Numbered from the stretch's first letter, positions 17,513 through 25,977 are shown. The stretch is DNA of 64,000 nt from an uncultured Lachnospiraceae bacterium (GCA_947245585.1 CAMXPV010000007.1:1-64000); one strand, 5' to 3'. Numbers and translations: made by a program. The notes: generated by a model not told the origin, from the sequence alone.

Positions 17513-18451
17513 CTAACATTTTTTCATAAAAACCCGGAGCTTTGCGCTCTTAGCCCGGCTGTTTTCCTCCATCTCCTGCCCGGTTGGCAGAATCGGCTTT
17601 CTCGTAATCACAGTTCCTTTCGACTCCTGACCGCACACACACACCGGAAAATCCGGCGGACAGGTGCAGGGATTCTCATTTTTCCGAAAAGCGGATTTCA
17701 CGATCCGGTCCTCCAACGAGTGAAACGTGATGACACAGATCCTTCCGCCCGGATTCAGCAAATCAATCAACCCGTCCAGGGAATCCTTGAGTACTTCCAA
17801 CTCTCTGTTACACTTGATCCTGATCGCCTGAAAGGTCCTCTTGGACGGATGTCCTCCCACAGCCCGCATCTTCGCCGGAATCGCCGCTTTTATAATTTCG
17901 TTTAACTCTCCCGTGGTCTTAAGCGGCTTGTCCTTTCTGGCTGCCACAATATGTTTCGCGATATTCTTTGCAAACTTCTCTTCCCCGTAATCCCGCAGGA
18001 TGCGGGTGAGCTCTGTCTCAGAATATTCGTTTACAATTTCTTTTGCGCTTAAAGACTGCCTCCTGTCCATCCTCATGTCAAGAGCCGTGTCGTACCGGTA
18101 GGAAAAGCCTCTTTCTTCATTGTCCAATTGATAGGAAGAAACCCCCAGATCCAACACAATGCCATCCACCCCGCAAATGCCGTTCCCTGCAAGAGCCGCC
18201 GCCGCGTTCGCATAATTGTCACGAATCAATGTGATCCGTTCCCTGTAGGGCTTAAGCCTCTCACCTGCCGCCGCGATGGCATCCTCATCCTGGTCAATGC
18301 CGATAAGCCGTCCCTCTCCTTTTAATTTCGAGGCAACCGCCAGGGCATGTCCTCCGCCGCCCAAAGTCCCGTCCAGATAAATTCCTTCCGGTTTGATATC
18401 CAAATTCTCTATGGTTTCTTCAAGTAGCACCGAGGTGTGCTTAAATTCCAT
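17513..18451 (-). CDS. rsmH: 16S rRNA m4C1402 methyltransferase RsmH (MraW)
   Basis: A 312-aa SAM-dependent methyltransferase that N4-methylates C1402 in the ribosomal P site. Recognisable segments are [13 protein letters not shown] at the start, the SAM loop [55 protein letters not shown] and the C-terminal [12 protein letters not shown]. The length is normal. It is 15 bases downstream of mraZ and cotranscribed with the division genes, a conserved link between translation and division. Confidence 0.96.
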   Translation of the reverse strand: MEFKHTSVLLEETIENLDIKPEGIYLDGTLGGGGHALAVASKLKGEGRLIGIDQDEDAIAAAGERLKPYRERITLIRDNYANAAAALAGNGICGVDGIVLDLGVSSYQLDNEERGFSYRYDTALDMRMDRRQSLSAKEIVNEYSETELTRILRDYGEEKFAKNIAKHIVAARKDKPLKTTGELNEIIKAAIPAKMRAVGGHPSKRTFQAIRIKCNRELEVLKDSLDGLIDLLNPGGRICVITFHSLEDRIVKSAFRKNENPCTCPPDFPVCVCGQESKGTVITRKPILPTGQEMEENSRAKSAKLRVFMKKC

Positions 18452-18466
18452 TTTGCCCTTCCTTAC

Positions 18467-18904
18467 CTATATCCCTAACCCGAGCTGCGCCATGTGTTCC
18501 GCTATCTCATCCATATCGTCAATGGCCGCCGAATCTTCAAATCGTTCTCTGCCCCAGATTTCTATCCTGCTGCCCACGCCCACAAGAACCACATCCTTTG
18601 TGAGCCCTGCGAACTCCCGCAAAACATTGGGAATCAGGATTCTGCCCTGTTTGTCCACTTCCGCTTCCGCAGCTCCAGCCAGAAAAAACCTTACGAACTG
18701 TCTGGCTTCCTTATTGGTGATGGGCAGGGCTCTCAATTTTTCTTCAAAGAGCTTCCACTCTTCGTTATCATACACAAACAGACAGCCGTCCAATCCCTTG
18801 GTTACCACAAATACATCCCCGAGGATTTCCCTGAACTTTGAGGGAACAATCAGCCTGCCCTTCGCGTCGATTGTGTGATTGTATTCTCCCATAAACATGT
18901 GCAA
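18467..18904 (-). CDS. mraZ: Transcriptional regulator MraZ
   Basis: A 145-aa protein with two AbrB-like half-barrels, each with the family's DxxGR motif: [16 protein letters not shown] (about residues 12-27) and [15 protein letters not shown] (about 85-100). MraZ forms a ring that binds tandem repeats and represses the dcw operon. Four phased repeats lie upstream at 18984-19019, between the predicted transcription start and the mraZ ATG, which supports autorepression. It is the first gene of the long murein/division operon. Confidence 0.95.
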   Translation of the reverse strand: MHMFMGEYNHTIDAKGRLIVPSKFREILGDVFVVTKGLDGCLFVYDNEEWKLFEEKLRALPITNKEARQFVRFFLAGAAEAEVDKQGRILIPNVLREFAGLTKDVVLVGVGSRIEIWGRERFEDSAAIDDMDEIAEHMAQLGLGI

Positions 18905-18983
18905 TCACCCTGCCCGCGTGTAACGCTGTACACTACGCTTTCTCTTAAAAGAAAATGGTCTGCCACGAAAAGGGATTACTCTG

Positions 18984-19019
18984 CCACTTCAAACCACTTT
19001 ACTCCACTTTTCACCACTT
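18984..19019 (-). promoter_or_regulatory. MraZ operator: four phased AAGTGG repeats
   Basis: The minus strand carries AAGTGG at 18984-18989, 18994-18999, 19004-19009 and 19014-19019, spaced exactly 10 bases apart (ccactt on the + strand). This matches the known MraZ-box architecture of short tandem repeats at one helical turn. The array lies just downstream of the -10 box, in the predicted leader of mraZ. Confidence 0.85.
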
Positions 19020-19027
19020 TTATATCA

Positions 19028-19056
19028 ATTCTATCCTATTTACGAGGAGAATGCAA
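19028..19056 (-). promoter_or_regulatory. Promoter of the mraZ/dcw operon
   Basis: TTGCAT (19051-19056) and TAGAAT (19028-19033) on the minus strand have a 17-base spacer. The MraZ repeats begin about 9 bases downstream of the -10 box, so bound MraZ would cover the start site. Confidence 0.7.
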
Positions 19057-19079
19057 GGAAAAGATGGAAAAAAGCGCAT

Positions 19080-19116
19080 AAAAAAACAGACATATGGATT
19101 TCCCATGATATCTGTT
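19080..19116 (-). terminator. Intrinsic terminator after lgt
   Basis: Minus-strand AACAGA (19111-19116) pairs with TCTGTT (19085-19090), extended inside by ATGG/CCAT pairs, and is followed by a run of T (19080-19086). It lies 36 bases beyond the lgt stop and separates lgt from the mraZ promoter. Confidence 0.7.
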
Positions 19117-19152
19117 TCTCATCACATCAATACGATTTCCTGATACTATTAA

Positions 19153-20055
19153 TTATTCGCCATCCGACTCTACCCTGACTGTGGGAGTCTTATTCTTTTG
19201 TAAATACCGTCGAATGATAATATCCGCCAGAAGCGCCGCCACAAAAAGTACAACCGCCAAAACCTGTGACACCGCGATCGTGGTATGGGGAATAAACAGG
19301 GTGTCGGTACGAATTCCCTCAATCCATGCTCTGCCCAGGCCGTAACCGCCCAGATACAGAAGCCACTGTTCTCCCTCGAATTTCTTATGCCTCCGGTAAA
19401 GAAGCAGCAGTACAAGCAGGCCCAGATTCCACAAACTCTCATAAAGAAACGTGGGATGCACCTGAATGTAGTTTGTCCCCTCCGCCATATGCGCCGCAAT
19501 CGTCTCGGAAATGTCTCCTGCCCTGACCATCTGCGTGGGGAGGCGCATGGCGAAAAGGCTGTCTGTATATTCCCCGAAGACTTCCCTGTTAGTGAAATTG
19601 CCCCACCGGCCAATCACCTGCCCCAGTACAAGCCCCGGTACACAAATGTCCGCAAGCTGTAAAAAACTTTGTCCTTTCTTGCGGCAGTAAACCCACAAAG
19701 TGAGGAAAGCGGCAATCACTGCGCCGTAAATGGCCAATCCGCCATTTCTCAAATTAAAAATGCCAAGCAGATCGTCCTTGTATCTGTCCCACGAGAATAC
19801 CACATAGTAAACCCTGGCCCCGATAATGGAAAAAATGATTGCATAGATCGCAAAATCCCAGATCACGTCCGAATCCAGTTTTTCCAACTTAGCTACCTTG
19901 GACGCTAAAAGCACGCCGCCAAGCACACCGACCGCTATGATGACACCGTAGAGCGCGATCTGAAAGCCAAAAACAGAGAAAGCCTTTGGAACATTTCTCA
20001 AATAAATTCCCAAATTGGGAAAAGCGATATCCATATTGCCCATCATATCCTGCAT
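19153..20055 (-). CDS. lgt: Prolipoprotein diacylglyceryl transferase Lgt
   Basis: A 300-aa membrane protein with about seven helices. It attaches diacylglycerol to the lipobox cysteine of prolipoproteins. The signature GQVIGRWGNFTNREVFG (with the essential Arg and Asn) and GLAIYGAVIAAFL are present, as are HPTFLYESLWN and the late GYGLGRAWIEGIRTD. The ATG at 20055 has GGAG 8 bases upstream; alternative ATGs lie at codons 4, 5 and 8. It is 14 bases downstream of ychF, probably in one transcript, and ends at a terminator. Confidence 0.95.
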   Translation of the reverse strand: MQDMMGNMDIAFPNLGIYLRNVPKAFSVFGFQIALYGVIIAVGVLGGVLLASKVAKLEKLDSDVIWDFAIYAIIFSIIGARVYYVVFSWDRYKDDLLGIFNLRNGGLAIYGAVIAAFLTLWVYCRKKGQSFLQLADICVPGLVLGQVIGRWGNFTNREVFGEYTDSLFAMRLPTQMVRAGDISETIAAHMAEGTNYIQVHPTFLYESLWNLGLLVLLLLYRRHKKFEGEQWLLYLGGYGLGRAWIEGIRTDTLFIPHTTIAVSQVLAVVLFVAALLADIIIRRYLQKNKTPTVRVESDGE

Positions 20056-20069
20056 TTAAGAATCTCCTA

Positions 20070-21167
20070 TCAGACGTTAAACCGAAACAGGATCACGTCG
20101 CCATCCTGCACCACATACTCTTTTCCTTCCATGCCGACAAGCCCCTTCTCCCTCGCCGCTGCGAGAGAGCCCTGCTCCAAAAGGTCTTTGTAATTAACCA
20201 CTTCAGCCTTGATAAAGCCACGCTCGAAATCGGTATGTATCTTTCCGGCCGCCTGGGGCGCCTTAGTGCCAATCTTAATCGTCCACGCCCTCGTCTCGTC
20301 CTCTCCCGCCGTCAAAAAGCTCATCAATCCCAACAGGCTGTAGCTTGCACGGATCAGCTTCTGCAGACCAGACTCCTTAAGCCCCAGATCCTCAAGGAAC
20401 ATGGCCGTCTCCTCCTCGTCCAACTCCGCAATCTCCTGCTCGATCTGTGCGCAGATCACAAACACCTCGCTGCCATTTTCGGCCGCAAACGCCTTGACGT
20501 TTTTCACGCCCTCGTTTCCTGCACCGTCATCCGCCAGATCATCTTCTGCCACATTGGCGGCAAAAATCACCGGTTTGTAAGTGAGAAGGTTGTAAGAGGT
20601 AAGAAGAGCCTGTTCATCCTCATCCTCCGTCTCAAACAATTTGGCCAGCTTTCCCTCCTCCAGATGGGCTTTGATCCGCTCCAGAAGAGCATACTCCTTC
20701 GCCGCCGTCTTATCCATCTTGGCGATCTTAGCCGTCTTGGCCATTCTGCGGTCCAGAATCTCGATATCGGAAAAAATCAGTTCCAGATTGATCGTCTCAA
20801 TATCCCGAAGAGGATCGATGGAACCGTCCACGTGGACAATATTGGAGTCTTCAAAACACCGCACCACATGGACAATCGCATCCACTTCGCGAATATTGCT
20901 CAAAAACTGGTTGCCAAGTCCCTCACCCTTTGAGGCACCCTTCACGAGTCCCGCGATATCCACAAACTCTATGGTCGCGGGGGTTACCTTCTTGGAGTGG
21001 TACATGTCTCCCAGAAGCCTTAACCGCTCATCCGGCACCGTCACGATCCCGATATTCGGGTCGATGGTGCAGAAGGGGTAGTTTGCGGATTCTGCGCCCG
21101 CTTTGGTGAGTGAATTAAAAAGGGTGCTCTTTCCCACGTTGGGGAGCCCGACAATTCCTAGTTTCAT
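20070..21167 (-). CDS. ychF: Redox-regulated ATPase YchF (OLA1 family)
   Basis: A P-loop protein of 365 aa in the Obg family that prefers ATP to GTP. It has GLPNVGKST (P-loop), the DIAGLVKGASKGEGLGNQFL switch II region, and NVAE in place of the GTP-specific NKxD, the family hallmark. A coiled coil (EILDRRMAKTAKIAKMDKT) and a C-terminal TGS domain (FIKAEVVNYKDL...VQDGDVILFRFNV) follow. It associates with ribosomes and stress responses in other bacteria. The length and the start (MKLGIVGLPNVG) are as in homologues. Confidence 0.96.
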   Translation of the reverse strand: MKLGIVGLPNVGKSTLFNSLTKAGAESANYPFCTIDPNIGIVTVPDERLRLLGDMYHSKKVTPATIEFVDIAGLVKGASKGEGLGNQFLSNIREVDAIVHVVRCFEDSNIVHVDGSIDPLRDIETINLELIFSDIEILDRRMAKTAKIAKMDKTAAKEYALLERIKAHLEEGKLAKLFETEDEDEQALLTSYNLLTYKPVIFAANVAEDDLADDGAGNEGVKNVKAFAAENGSEVFVICAQIEQEIAELDEEETAMFLEDLGLKESGLQKLIRASYSLLGLMSFLTAGEDETRAWTIKIGTKAPQAAGKIHTDFERGFIKAEVVNYKDLLEQGSLAAAREKGLVGMEGKEYVVQDGDVILFRFNV

Positions 21168-21187
21168 TTTATCTTATTCCTCCATAT

Positions 21188-21343
21188 CTATTCATTAAAA
21201 AGAGCCTTAACAGCTAAGATAGTATAGCATAGTAAGGCCCAAAAGTAAATTATGGGATTTTTGCTGAAGATATCCTGAACTAAAAAACACAACAGAACGC
21301 TGCCCAACATGAAATAGATTATCCGTAATCTAATTGTACTCCA
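21188..21343 (-). pseudogene. Membrane-protein tail relic
   Basis: The frame ending at 21188 encodes about 45 residues that look like a real protein end: a hydrophobic segment (YFMLGSVLLCFLVQDIF), then NPIIYFWALLCYTILAVKALFNE. There is no start or ribosome-binding site for this part alone. The ending resembles the last two helices of polysaccharide polymerase/ligase-type membrane proteins. It directly follows the stop of the frameshifted gene at 21330-22873. It could be a recombination remnant or a chance frame. Confidence 0.3.
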
Positions 21344-22873
21344 AATTGGAAAAATTGTAGTCCGATCCGTAGACATACAAATCTTCAATCTTTGTCTCCA
21401 ACCGTATCTCTTCCGGATGTAACACCAAAAATTGATCGAATGCAGCCTTATCTGTTTCCGACACAACATATGCGGTTCTCTGCCGATATGGCACATTGGG
21501 CACATACCATTCCTCACTGCTCAGCCATCTACATATATTCATTGTTTTAAAAGAAGCCACAGCCGCGCCACGGACTTCACCTCCTGACAAAATGGTTATC
21601 ATATTGCCCTTATCAAAGCTTGCATACGCTATTTCATAATCATTTTCTTTCAAATAGCGGCACACCTCATATTCTGTGGAAGGAGACGGTTCCTCACTGC
21701 GCAGAATCGGCAGATAAATCTCACATATATTGGAAAATAGCAAAAAGCATACCATTGTGACGATAACCATTTGAAAAAACCAATGTTTCTTCCTGACAGA
21801 ATGTACAAAACGGACAACTCCAAAAGCCACGAGCGGCAAAATGACAAAATAATATCTGGAGGAAGTTTCTGTCGTTGTGAACGCCACTGCCATTATTGAA
21901 GTGCCAAGTGACATCCACAGCAGAACATTCGCCCAATCAAACAGTTCCGCCCCCTGAATTTTAAAATGCGAAGCAGGCAGCCAGTCAATACTCCTATTGC
22001 AATCAGTAGAAAAAAAAGCAGTATGCCGCATCGTATATCACTGATTTCCACAATCCCTAAAGCTTCAAACACCTCCGGCAATACCGTTTTCCACAGTTTT
22101 CCGAAACCTTTCCTAATATTTCTGGAAACCCTCTGTCCGATAGAGTATGGCGTAAAAGTCCCGGCACACCCTGCAAGCAGTAATAGCGCGCACCACCCCA
22201 CAATATCACCATCTCTCATTTTCCATTTTTTTGAATACCACAGATAAATTTGTCTTGTTATCTCTGTCACAAACATCGGCACATTGAGCACTAAAAGCCC
22301 CCGCACTCCCTGCATTCCGATAAGAAAGGTAAAGATGATAAAAAGTGCCTGCCAGACTCTATGAACACGCACACCGCCAAGAAGTCTTACATATATACCC
22401 AAGGTCAAAAACAGCAGAATCACATGGATCGCATAGTAGGCGCCAAACAGATAAAACAGTTCCAGCGTAACAAAATGATTGGACAGAATCATGCACAACA
22501 GTACAAACATAAATTTCTCTTCCCGCTCAAATGAAAACTGAGAGATAAAGAAATAAAGGCTTCCCAAAACACCAAACGTCAAAACACTGCACGCACAGCC
22601 CATGGCAAACGACATATCCCCAAATATACCATAGAATAACGCTGCCAAATTGGCCGAGGCAAGAATTCTAAATTCCGTAGAGGGATACCATGATCTCGGG
22701 AACCGCTCGCCGCTCTCCCATATGAGCCGGGCAAGTACCGCCTCCGAAGCAATATCCGCATTCATTTTATAGCAATAGTGAAACAGATTTGTGTATACAA
22801 TCAGTCCTGTCACCATAAGGATAGCTGCGAACAGAAAACCTTCACCGATTTTTCTCCTTTTCCTCCATATCAT
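21330..22873 (-). pseudogene. Polytopic membrane protein, frameshifted in a G tract
   Basis: Two overlapping minus-strand frames, 21893-22873 and 21330-22031, are halves of one protein. Adding a single G to the G5 tract at 21950-21954 joins ...GCLLRILKFRG to AELFDWANVLLWM and restores a 514-residue protein, with total length divisible by three. The product has about ten membrane segments (FLFAAILMVTGLIVYTN, ILLFLTLGIYVRLL, ILLFFLLIAIGVLTGCLL and others) and a soluble C-terminal ~110 residues. The topology resembles membrane glycosyltransferases of the GT-C type, but no family is certain. The ATG at 22873 has GGAGGAATTGTG upstream. A promoter with paired operators precedes it. Confidence 0.6.
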
Positions 22874-22993
22874 CACAATTCCTCCATCTGTAAAAGGCCT
22901 TCCTGTTCGACAGCTTATAAACCAGAAAAATACAGACACCCATCAGACGTTCTTTTTGCTTCTTTCTCCTCAATAACTCCAATTTTTCTCAAT

Positions 22994-23012
22994 TGACATT
23001 CAGTGAATGTCA
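22994..23012. promoter_or_regulatory. Operator O1: TGACA-N9-TGTCA, perfect palindrome
   Basis: tgacattcagtgaatgtca is a perfect 19-base palindrome. It starts about 11 bases downstream of the minus-strand -10 box, so it covers the start of the transcript toward the membrane protein gene. The same half-sites and spacing recur at 23047-23065. Confidence 0.7.
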
Positions 23013-23023
23013 TTTTCCCATTG

Positions 23024-23052
23024 ATTGTATCATATAGTGAAACAAATGACAA
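23024..23052 (-). promoter_or_regulatory. Promoter of the frameshifted membrane protein gene
   Basis: TTGTCA (23047-23052) and TACAAT (23024-23029) on the minus strand have a 17-base spacer. The -35 box overlaps operator O2, and O1 lies just past the predicted start site, a classic repression layout. Confidence 0.65.
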
Positions 23053-23065
23053 GCAGTAGGTGTCA
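23047..23065. promoter_or_regulatory. Operator O2: TGACA-N9-TGTCA
   Basis: tgacaagcagtaggtgtca shares the half-sites and 9-base gap of O1, with an unrelated middle. It overlaps the -35 box of the minus-strand promoter and is 53 bases from O1. The nearby XRE regulator (23177-23425) is the natural candidate ligand. Confidence 0.65.
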
Positions 23066-23176
23066 TATAGGGCACGCTTAGAATATTGAAAATCTCTTTT
23101 CTTTATCTGTCTGCGCGTTTCTGCATAAGAAAAATTTTGTGGGAAAAGTTCATGTTAGAAGGGCGATAATATTACT

Positions 23177-23425
23177 ATGTATAAGAATAGAGCAGACTCA
23201 GGGAAAAATAACATATCCGGCAGCAACATCGCGCGTATCCGGAAGGAACTGTCCCCAAAAGTATCTCAACGACTTTTAGCGGATAAAATGCAATTGGAAG
23301 GAATCGAACTAGATAAAAACGCAATTCAGCGCATTGAAAGTGGTGCCAGATTCATTACTGATATCGAGTTAAAAACCTTTGCCAAAGTCCTTGACGTAAG
23401 CTATGAAGAACTGCTCGCGGAATGA
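23177..23425 (+). CDS. XRE-family helix-turn-helix regulator
   Basis: An 82-aa DNA-binding protein with one Cro/CI-type domain filling most of its length (NIARIRKELSPKVSQRLLADK... NAIQRIESGARFITDIELKTFAKVLDVSYEELL). It is one of the few + strand genes and is divergent from the membrane protein gene whose promoter is bracketed by two identical-type operators, so it probably represses that promoter and perhaps its own. The ribosome-binding site (AAGGG) is rather distant from the ATG, so the exact start is less certain. No ligand domain is present. Confidence 0.8.
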   Translation: MYKNRADSGKNNISGSNIARIRKELSPKVSQRLLADKMQLEGIELDKNAIQRIESGARFITDIELKTFAKVLDVSYEELLAE

Positions 23426-23727
23426 TTACGGCAGAAATTATCAACAACATATTTCTATCTAAATACAAAAAAGGAAGCCCCAACGACTTCCTAGCTCTGC
23501 TTCATCACAACCTAACAGTTTCTCCTCTGTTTGTAAAATTGCCTATCAGTGAACAAAAATTTAAATTTCCAAACTGTTCTCCTGCAAAAGAAAATCAAAA
23601 ATACTCATCGTAACGATACCATTCGCGCAGCAAGCGCTTTCAAATATCGTTCTCTTTGAAACTCCATAAAGCCTCCGCAATTGAAATTTATGGGTCATTG
23701 CGCCCTTCTTTTTCAACATTATACATT
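23426..23727. other. Intergenic region without a supported gene
   Basis: About 300 AT-rich bases lie between the XRE gene and the Imm26-like gene, which converge. A 63-codon frame on the + strand starts inside the XRE stop (ATGA), but its protein has no recognisable features. I see no strong hairpin with a U-tract, and no tRNA-like sequence. Confidence 0.5.
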
Positions 23728-24834
23728 TTACCTTCTCATCTGCTTTAATACATACTCTAGTTCCTTTTCATAAGCAGGATTGCGCAGATCGCGATCCCAT
23801 TCCGTTTTCGGTTTTTGTCTCCAATAAGGCGCGTTTGATTCTTGTTTGATACATTCTTCTGCAACCGCCTTATTCAGGTAAAGCGTCCACCCAATACAGT
23901 TGTTTCTAAAACTTCCCTTCACGGGCACATTTCCCTCAGATGGAATTTCACGATACTCTCTTCCCCTGCAATAACAGATTTTATTCCTGCCATGCGTATC
24001 ATACATAATAGGAAAATCAATCTCTTTCTGATTTTCCGGAAGAGATGCGTTCCCGATGATTTCATATTCTCCGTAATAAAAACAGTTATCCATAAGATAT
24101 TCAGACGGAAAGCTTTTAAGTTTTAGCAATTCTTCCATATCCACATTCGGATTCTCCGTCACAATATGGTAAACAGAAACGCAAAGCGGCTTCCCCATCA
24201 AGATATCCAAAAACTTTCCTCCGCCTTTTATAAACTGACGCACATCAAACAAAATCCGTCCGTAGCCATAACTCCTGCGGTCATACTTAAAACGGAAGAA
24301 ATCACCTTCCCTATATTTACAATGCCTTCTTTTTGCGTGTGCAAATGCCTGTATTTCAGCCAGATCTTCAGGGCTTGTATCTGTAATCCATTTGTCGAGA
24401 AAACTTTGAAATTCCTCCTCATTCATATAGGGAATGCCTGCAAATTTTGAGGAGTAATATGTTTGCTGCGTCGTGTAATTCGCAATACGGACATATCCGC
24501 GAAGTTCCTTCCCGCCTCCAAATTCAAGATACATACCATACGGATTACAGCGTTTCATATTCTCATCAGTCAAACGCTTCGGCTTACCTCTATCGGTAAG
24601 AGGCGCAATCATCGTTCTGTTATCCTGCGTTTTCAGTTTATAGGAGTTTTCAAGAAAACTCCCGTCGTTATTTAACCAAATCACCTTTCTGAGTACGTCG
24701 CCGTCAAAAAACAGAACATCTTTCCCTGTAGAAAGCTCCGGATTACGACTATTATTGGGAATTTCCATGCGCTCCCATGAAGGGTCGATAAGCTCTAGCC
24801 CCAGATATTCTCGCTGTTCATTTGTTAACTCCAT
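23728..24834 (-). CDS. Imm26-like immunity protein
   Basis: A 368-aa cytoplasmic protein. Around residues 175-190 it contains GDFFRFKYDRRSYGYGRILFD, closely resembling the start of the Imm26 immunity domain, in which a G-D-x-F strand precedes a YGYGRIL strand. The N-terminal ~170 residues (SSKFAGIPYMNEEEFQSFLD and others) and the tryptophan-rich C-terminus (NCIGWTLYLNKAVAEECI) are unassigned. ATG at 24834 has AAGGA 8 bases upstream and is 13 bases after the next immunity-like gene; a longer frame to 24891 would run into that gene. Imm26 members neutralise nuclease toxins in polymorphic toxin systems. The cognate toxin may be the broken gene upstream. Confidence 0.6.
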   Translation of the reverse strand: MELTNEQREYLGLELIDPSWERMEIPNNSRNPELSTGKDVLFFDGDVLRKVIWLNNDGSFLENSYKLKTQDNRTMIAPLTDRGKPKRLTDENMKRCNPYGMYLEFGGGKELRGYVRIANYTTQQTYYSSKFAGIPYMNEEEFQSFLDKWITDTSPEDLAEIQAFAHAKRRHCKYREGDFFRFKYDRRSYGYGRILFDVRQFIKGGGKFLDILMGKPLCVSVYHIVTENPNVDMEELLKLKSFPSEYLMDNCFYYGEYEIIGNASLPENQKEIDFPIMYDTHGRNKICYCRGREYREIPSEGNVPVKGSFRNNCIGWTLYLNKAVAEECIKQESNAPYWRQKPKTEWDRDLRNPAYEKELEYVLKQMRR

Positions 24835-24847
24835 GTGCTCATCCTTC

Positions 24848-25177
24848 TTATAAATATTTTTCAAAAAATCCACGACAGACCCATTTCTCAATGCAGGCCA
24901 CTATTTCCTTTTTTGATCTTGTTGAAACTTGTTCCAAAGGATTATCCCAATCAAAATTTTTCACAAGCATCAATAGATAGCTTCCGTCGATTTCATAACT
25001 TGGATACCAACCCAAATCAATAATCAACGTTTCACTCATATGGCGTAATCGTAATAAATCTTCATGCAGCTCAAACGAATCATCCATACCATGGATATCC
25101 ATATCATACTCTGTAAAATTGTTATATTCTATTTGCCATCCCGCTTGCATCCGCAATGGCTGTAATTCATAATACAA
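24848..25177 (-). CDS. Small immunity-like protein (109 aa)
   Basis: A compact acidic protein with several aromatic residues (GWQIEYNNFTEYD, LIIDLGWYPSYEIDGSYLLMLV) and a late WDNPLEQVSTRSKKEIVACIEKW. This pattern recurs in short Firmicutes proteins found beside polymorphic toxins, though I cannot give it a family number. The start is a TTG at 25177 preceded by AAGGAGG at 8 bases. It lies 15 bases downstream of the toxin-like pseudogene and 13 bases upstream of the Imm26-like gene, so all three form one transcript from the promoter at 25849-25877. Confidence 0.55.
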   Translation of the reverse strand: MYYELQPLRMQAGWQIEYNNFTEYDMDIHGMDDSFELHEDLLRLRHMSETLIIDLGWYPSYEIDGSYLLMLVKNFDWDNPLEQVSTRSKKEIVACIEKWVCRGFFEKYL

Positions 25178-25192
25178 CTGCGTACCTCCTTA

Positions 25193-25676
25193 CTATAAAA
25201 ATACATCTTCCATATACAGCATCCCAAAATTATCATAAATCCTTATGCATTTTACTTTCATTGTCCTCTGATTTCGAATATACAAATCCGTTAAATCATG
25301 AAAAAAAGATTCGGCATACTTTTTGCCATTTCCATCTTCCGCAATACACAAGTGATTATATCCCTGTTTCTTTTTCTCAAACAAAACATATTTTGCTTTT
25401 AAATTTGACCCAATCACTTCTTTTAATAATATTTTCCGTAAGCAGTTCTTGCTTTTTAATTTTTGAAATTATATACTTTGCACCAATTACAAGATTATTC
25501 TTATCATTAAATTGACGTATGACCGGTATGTCAATCAATTTATGTAATCCCAATAAATGCGGAAAATCTGTCTGTTTCAATTTAAAACTAATAACGGAAT
25601 CATCCTCAAATATGTACTCCATACGAAAATTTGCAACTAATTTATATTCATTGAATTTATCTAATAGTTGATTCAA
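25193..25676 (-). pseudogene. PBECR4-like nuclease domain gene, frameshifted
   Basis: Two frames join into one protein. The first (from a TTG at 25676, GGAGG 5 bases upstream) gives NEYKLVANFRMEYIFEDD and KQTDFPHLLGLHKLIDIPVI, the look of the PBECR4 group of BECR-fold nucleases. The second gives IGSNLKAKYVLFEKKKQGYN and ends CIRIYDNFGMLYMEDVFL. The frame changes near the ATTATTAAAAGAAG run around 25425-25435: the second frame there reads ILLKEVIGS, continuing naturally. As written, the first frame runs into a stop at 25377. It may be an inactivated toxin retained with its immunity genes, or a sequencing error. Confidence 0.55.
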
Positions 25677-25692
25677 ACAATCCTCCATATAC

Positions 25693-25842
25693 ATCAAAAG
25701 CTCTTGACCGCAGCCAAGAGCTTTCTGAAATTCTATAAATCGGCTCTTTTTTCTTCAGCTTGCGCCTATTCGGTGTAAGTGAACCGTAACTTACGGAAGA
25801 ACCTCCACTTATGAATCCGAAAAATCATAAGCTTCTTTGGTT
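25693..25842 (-). ncRNA. Candidate small RNA or attenuator leader
   Basis: A promoter (25849-25877) is followed by ~150 bases without an obvious gene. These hold three hairpins on the minus strand: CTTATGA/TCATAAG (25808-25831), overlapping repeats around CCGTAA-C-TTACGG and GTAAGT/ACTTAC (25775-25796), and a perfect 10-bp terminator-like stem (25697-25706 with 25715-25724) followed by TTTTG. The toxin-like gene begins right after. This could be a free small RNA or a regulated leader that ends transcription before the toxin. I do not recognise an Rfam-type family. Confidence 0.4.
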
Positions 25843-25848
25843 AATTTT

Positions 25849-25877
25849 ATTATATGCAATAACTGACATAAGATCAA
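25849..25877 (-). promoter_or_regulatory. Promoter upstream of the toxin/immunity genes
   Basis: TTGATC (25872-25877) and a perfect TATAAT (25849-25854) on the minus strand have a 17-base spacer. It lies between the retron-like operon and the toxin remnant and would drive the structured leader at 25693-25842. Confidence 0.65.
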
Positions 25878-25977
25878 TATCTGTCACAGAAATATTTTAA
25901 ATTTCTATTTTTTCTTTTGTTTTATCCAATCCTTGTTTTCTGGCTCCATGCATTGTGACACCTATCTAACGTATTTC

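Noticed and set aside
19986-20933. 315-codon + strand frame opposite lgt and ychF
   Set aside because: It is antisense to two well-conserved genes and its H/R/L-rich sequence has no family features.
23422-23613. 63-codon + strand frame overlapping the XRE stop (ATGA)
   Set aside because: The overlap hints at coupling, but the product has no clear fold, domain or homologue-like features and no ribosome-binding site beyond the coding end. I leave it as possible only.
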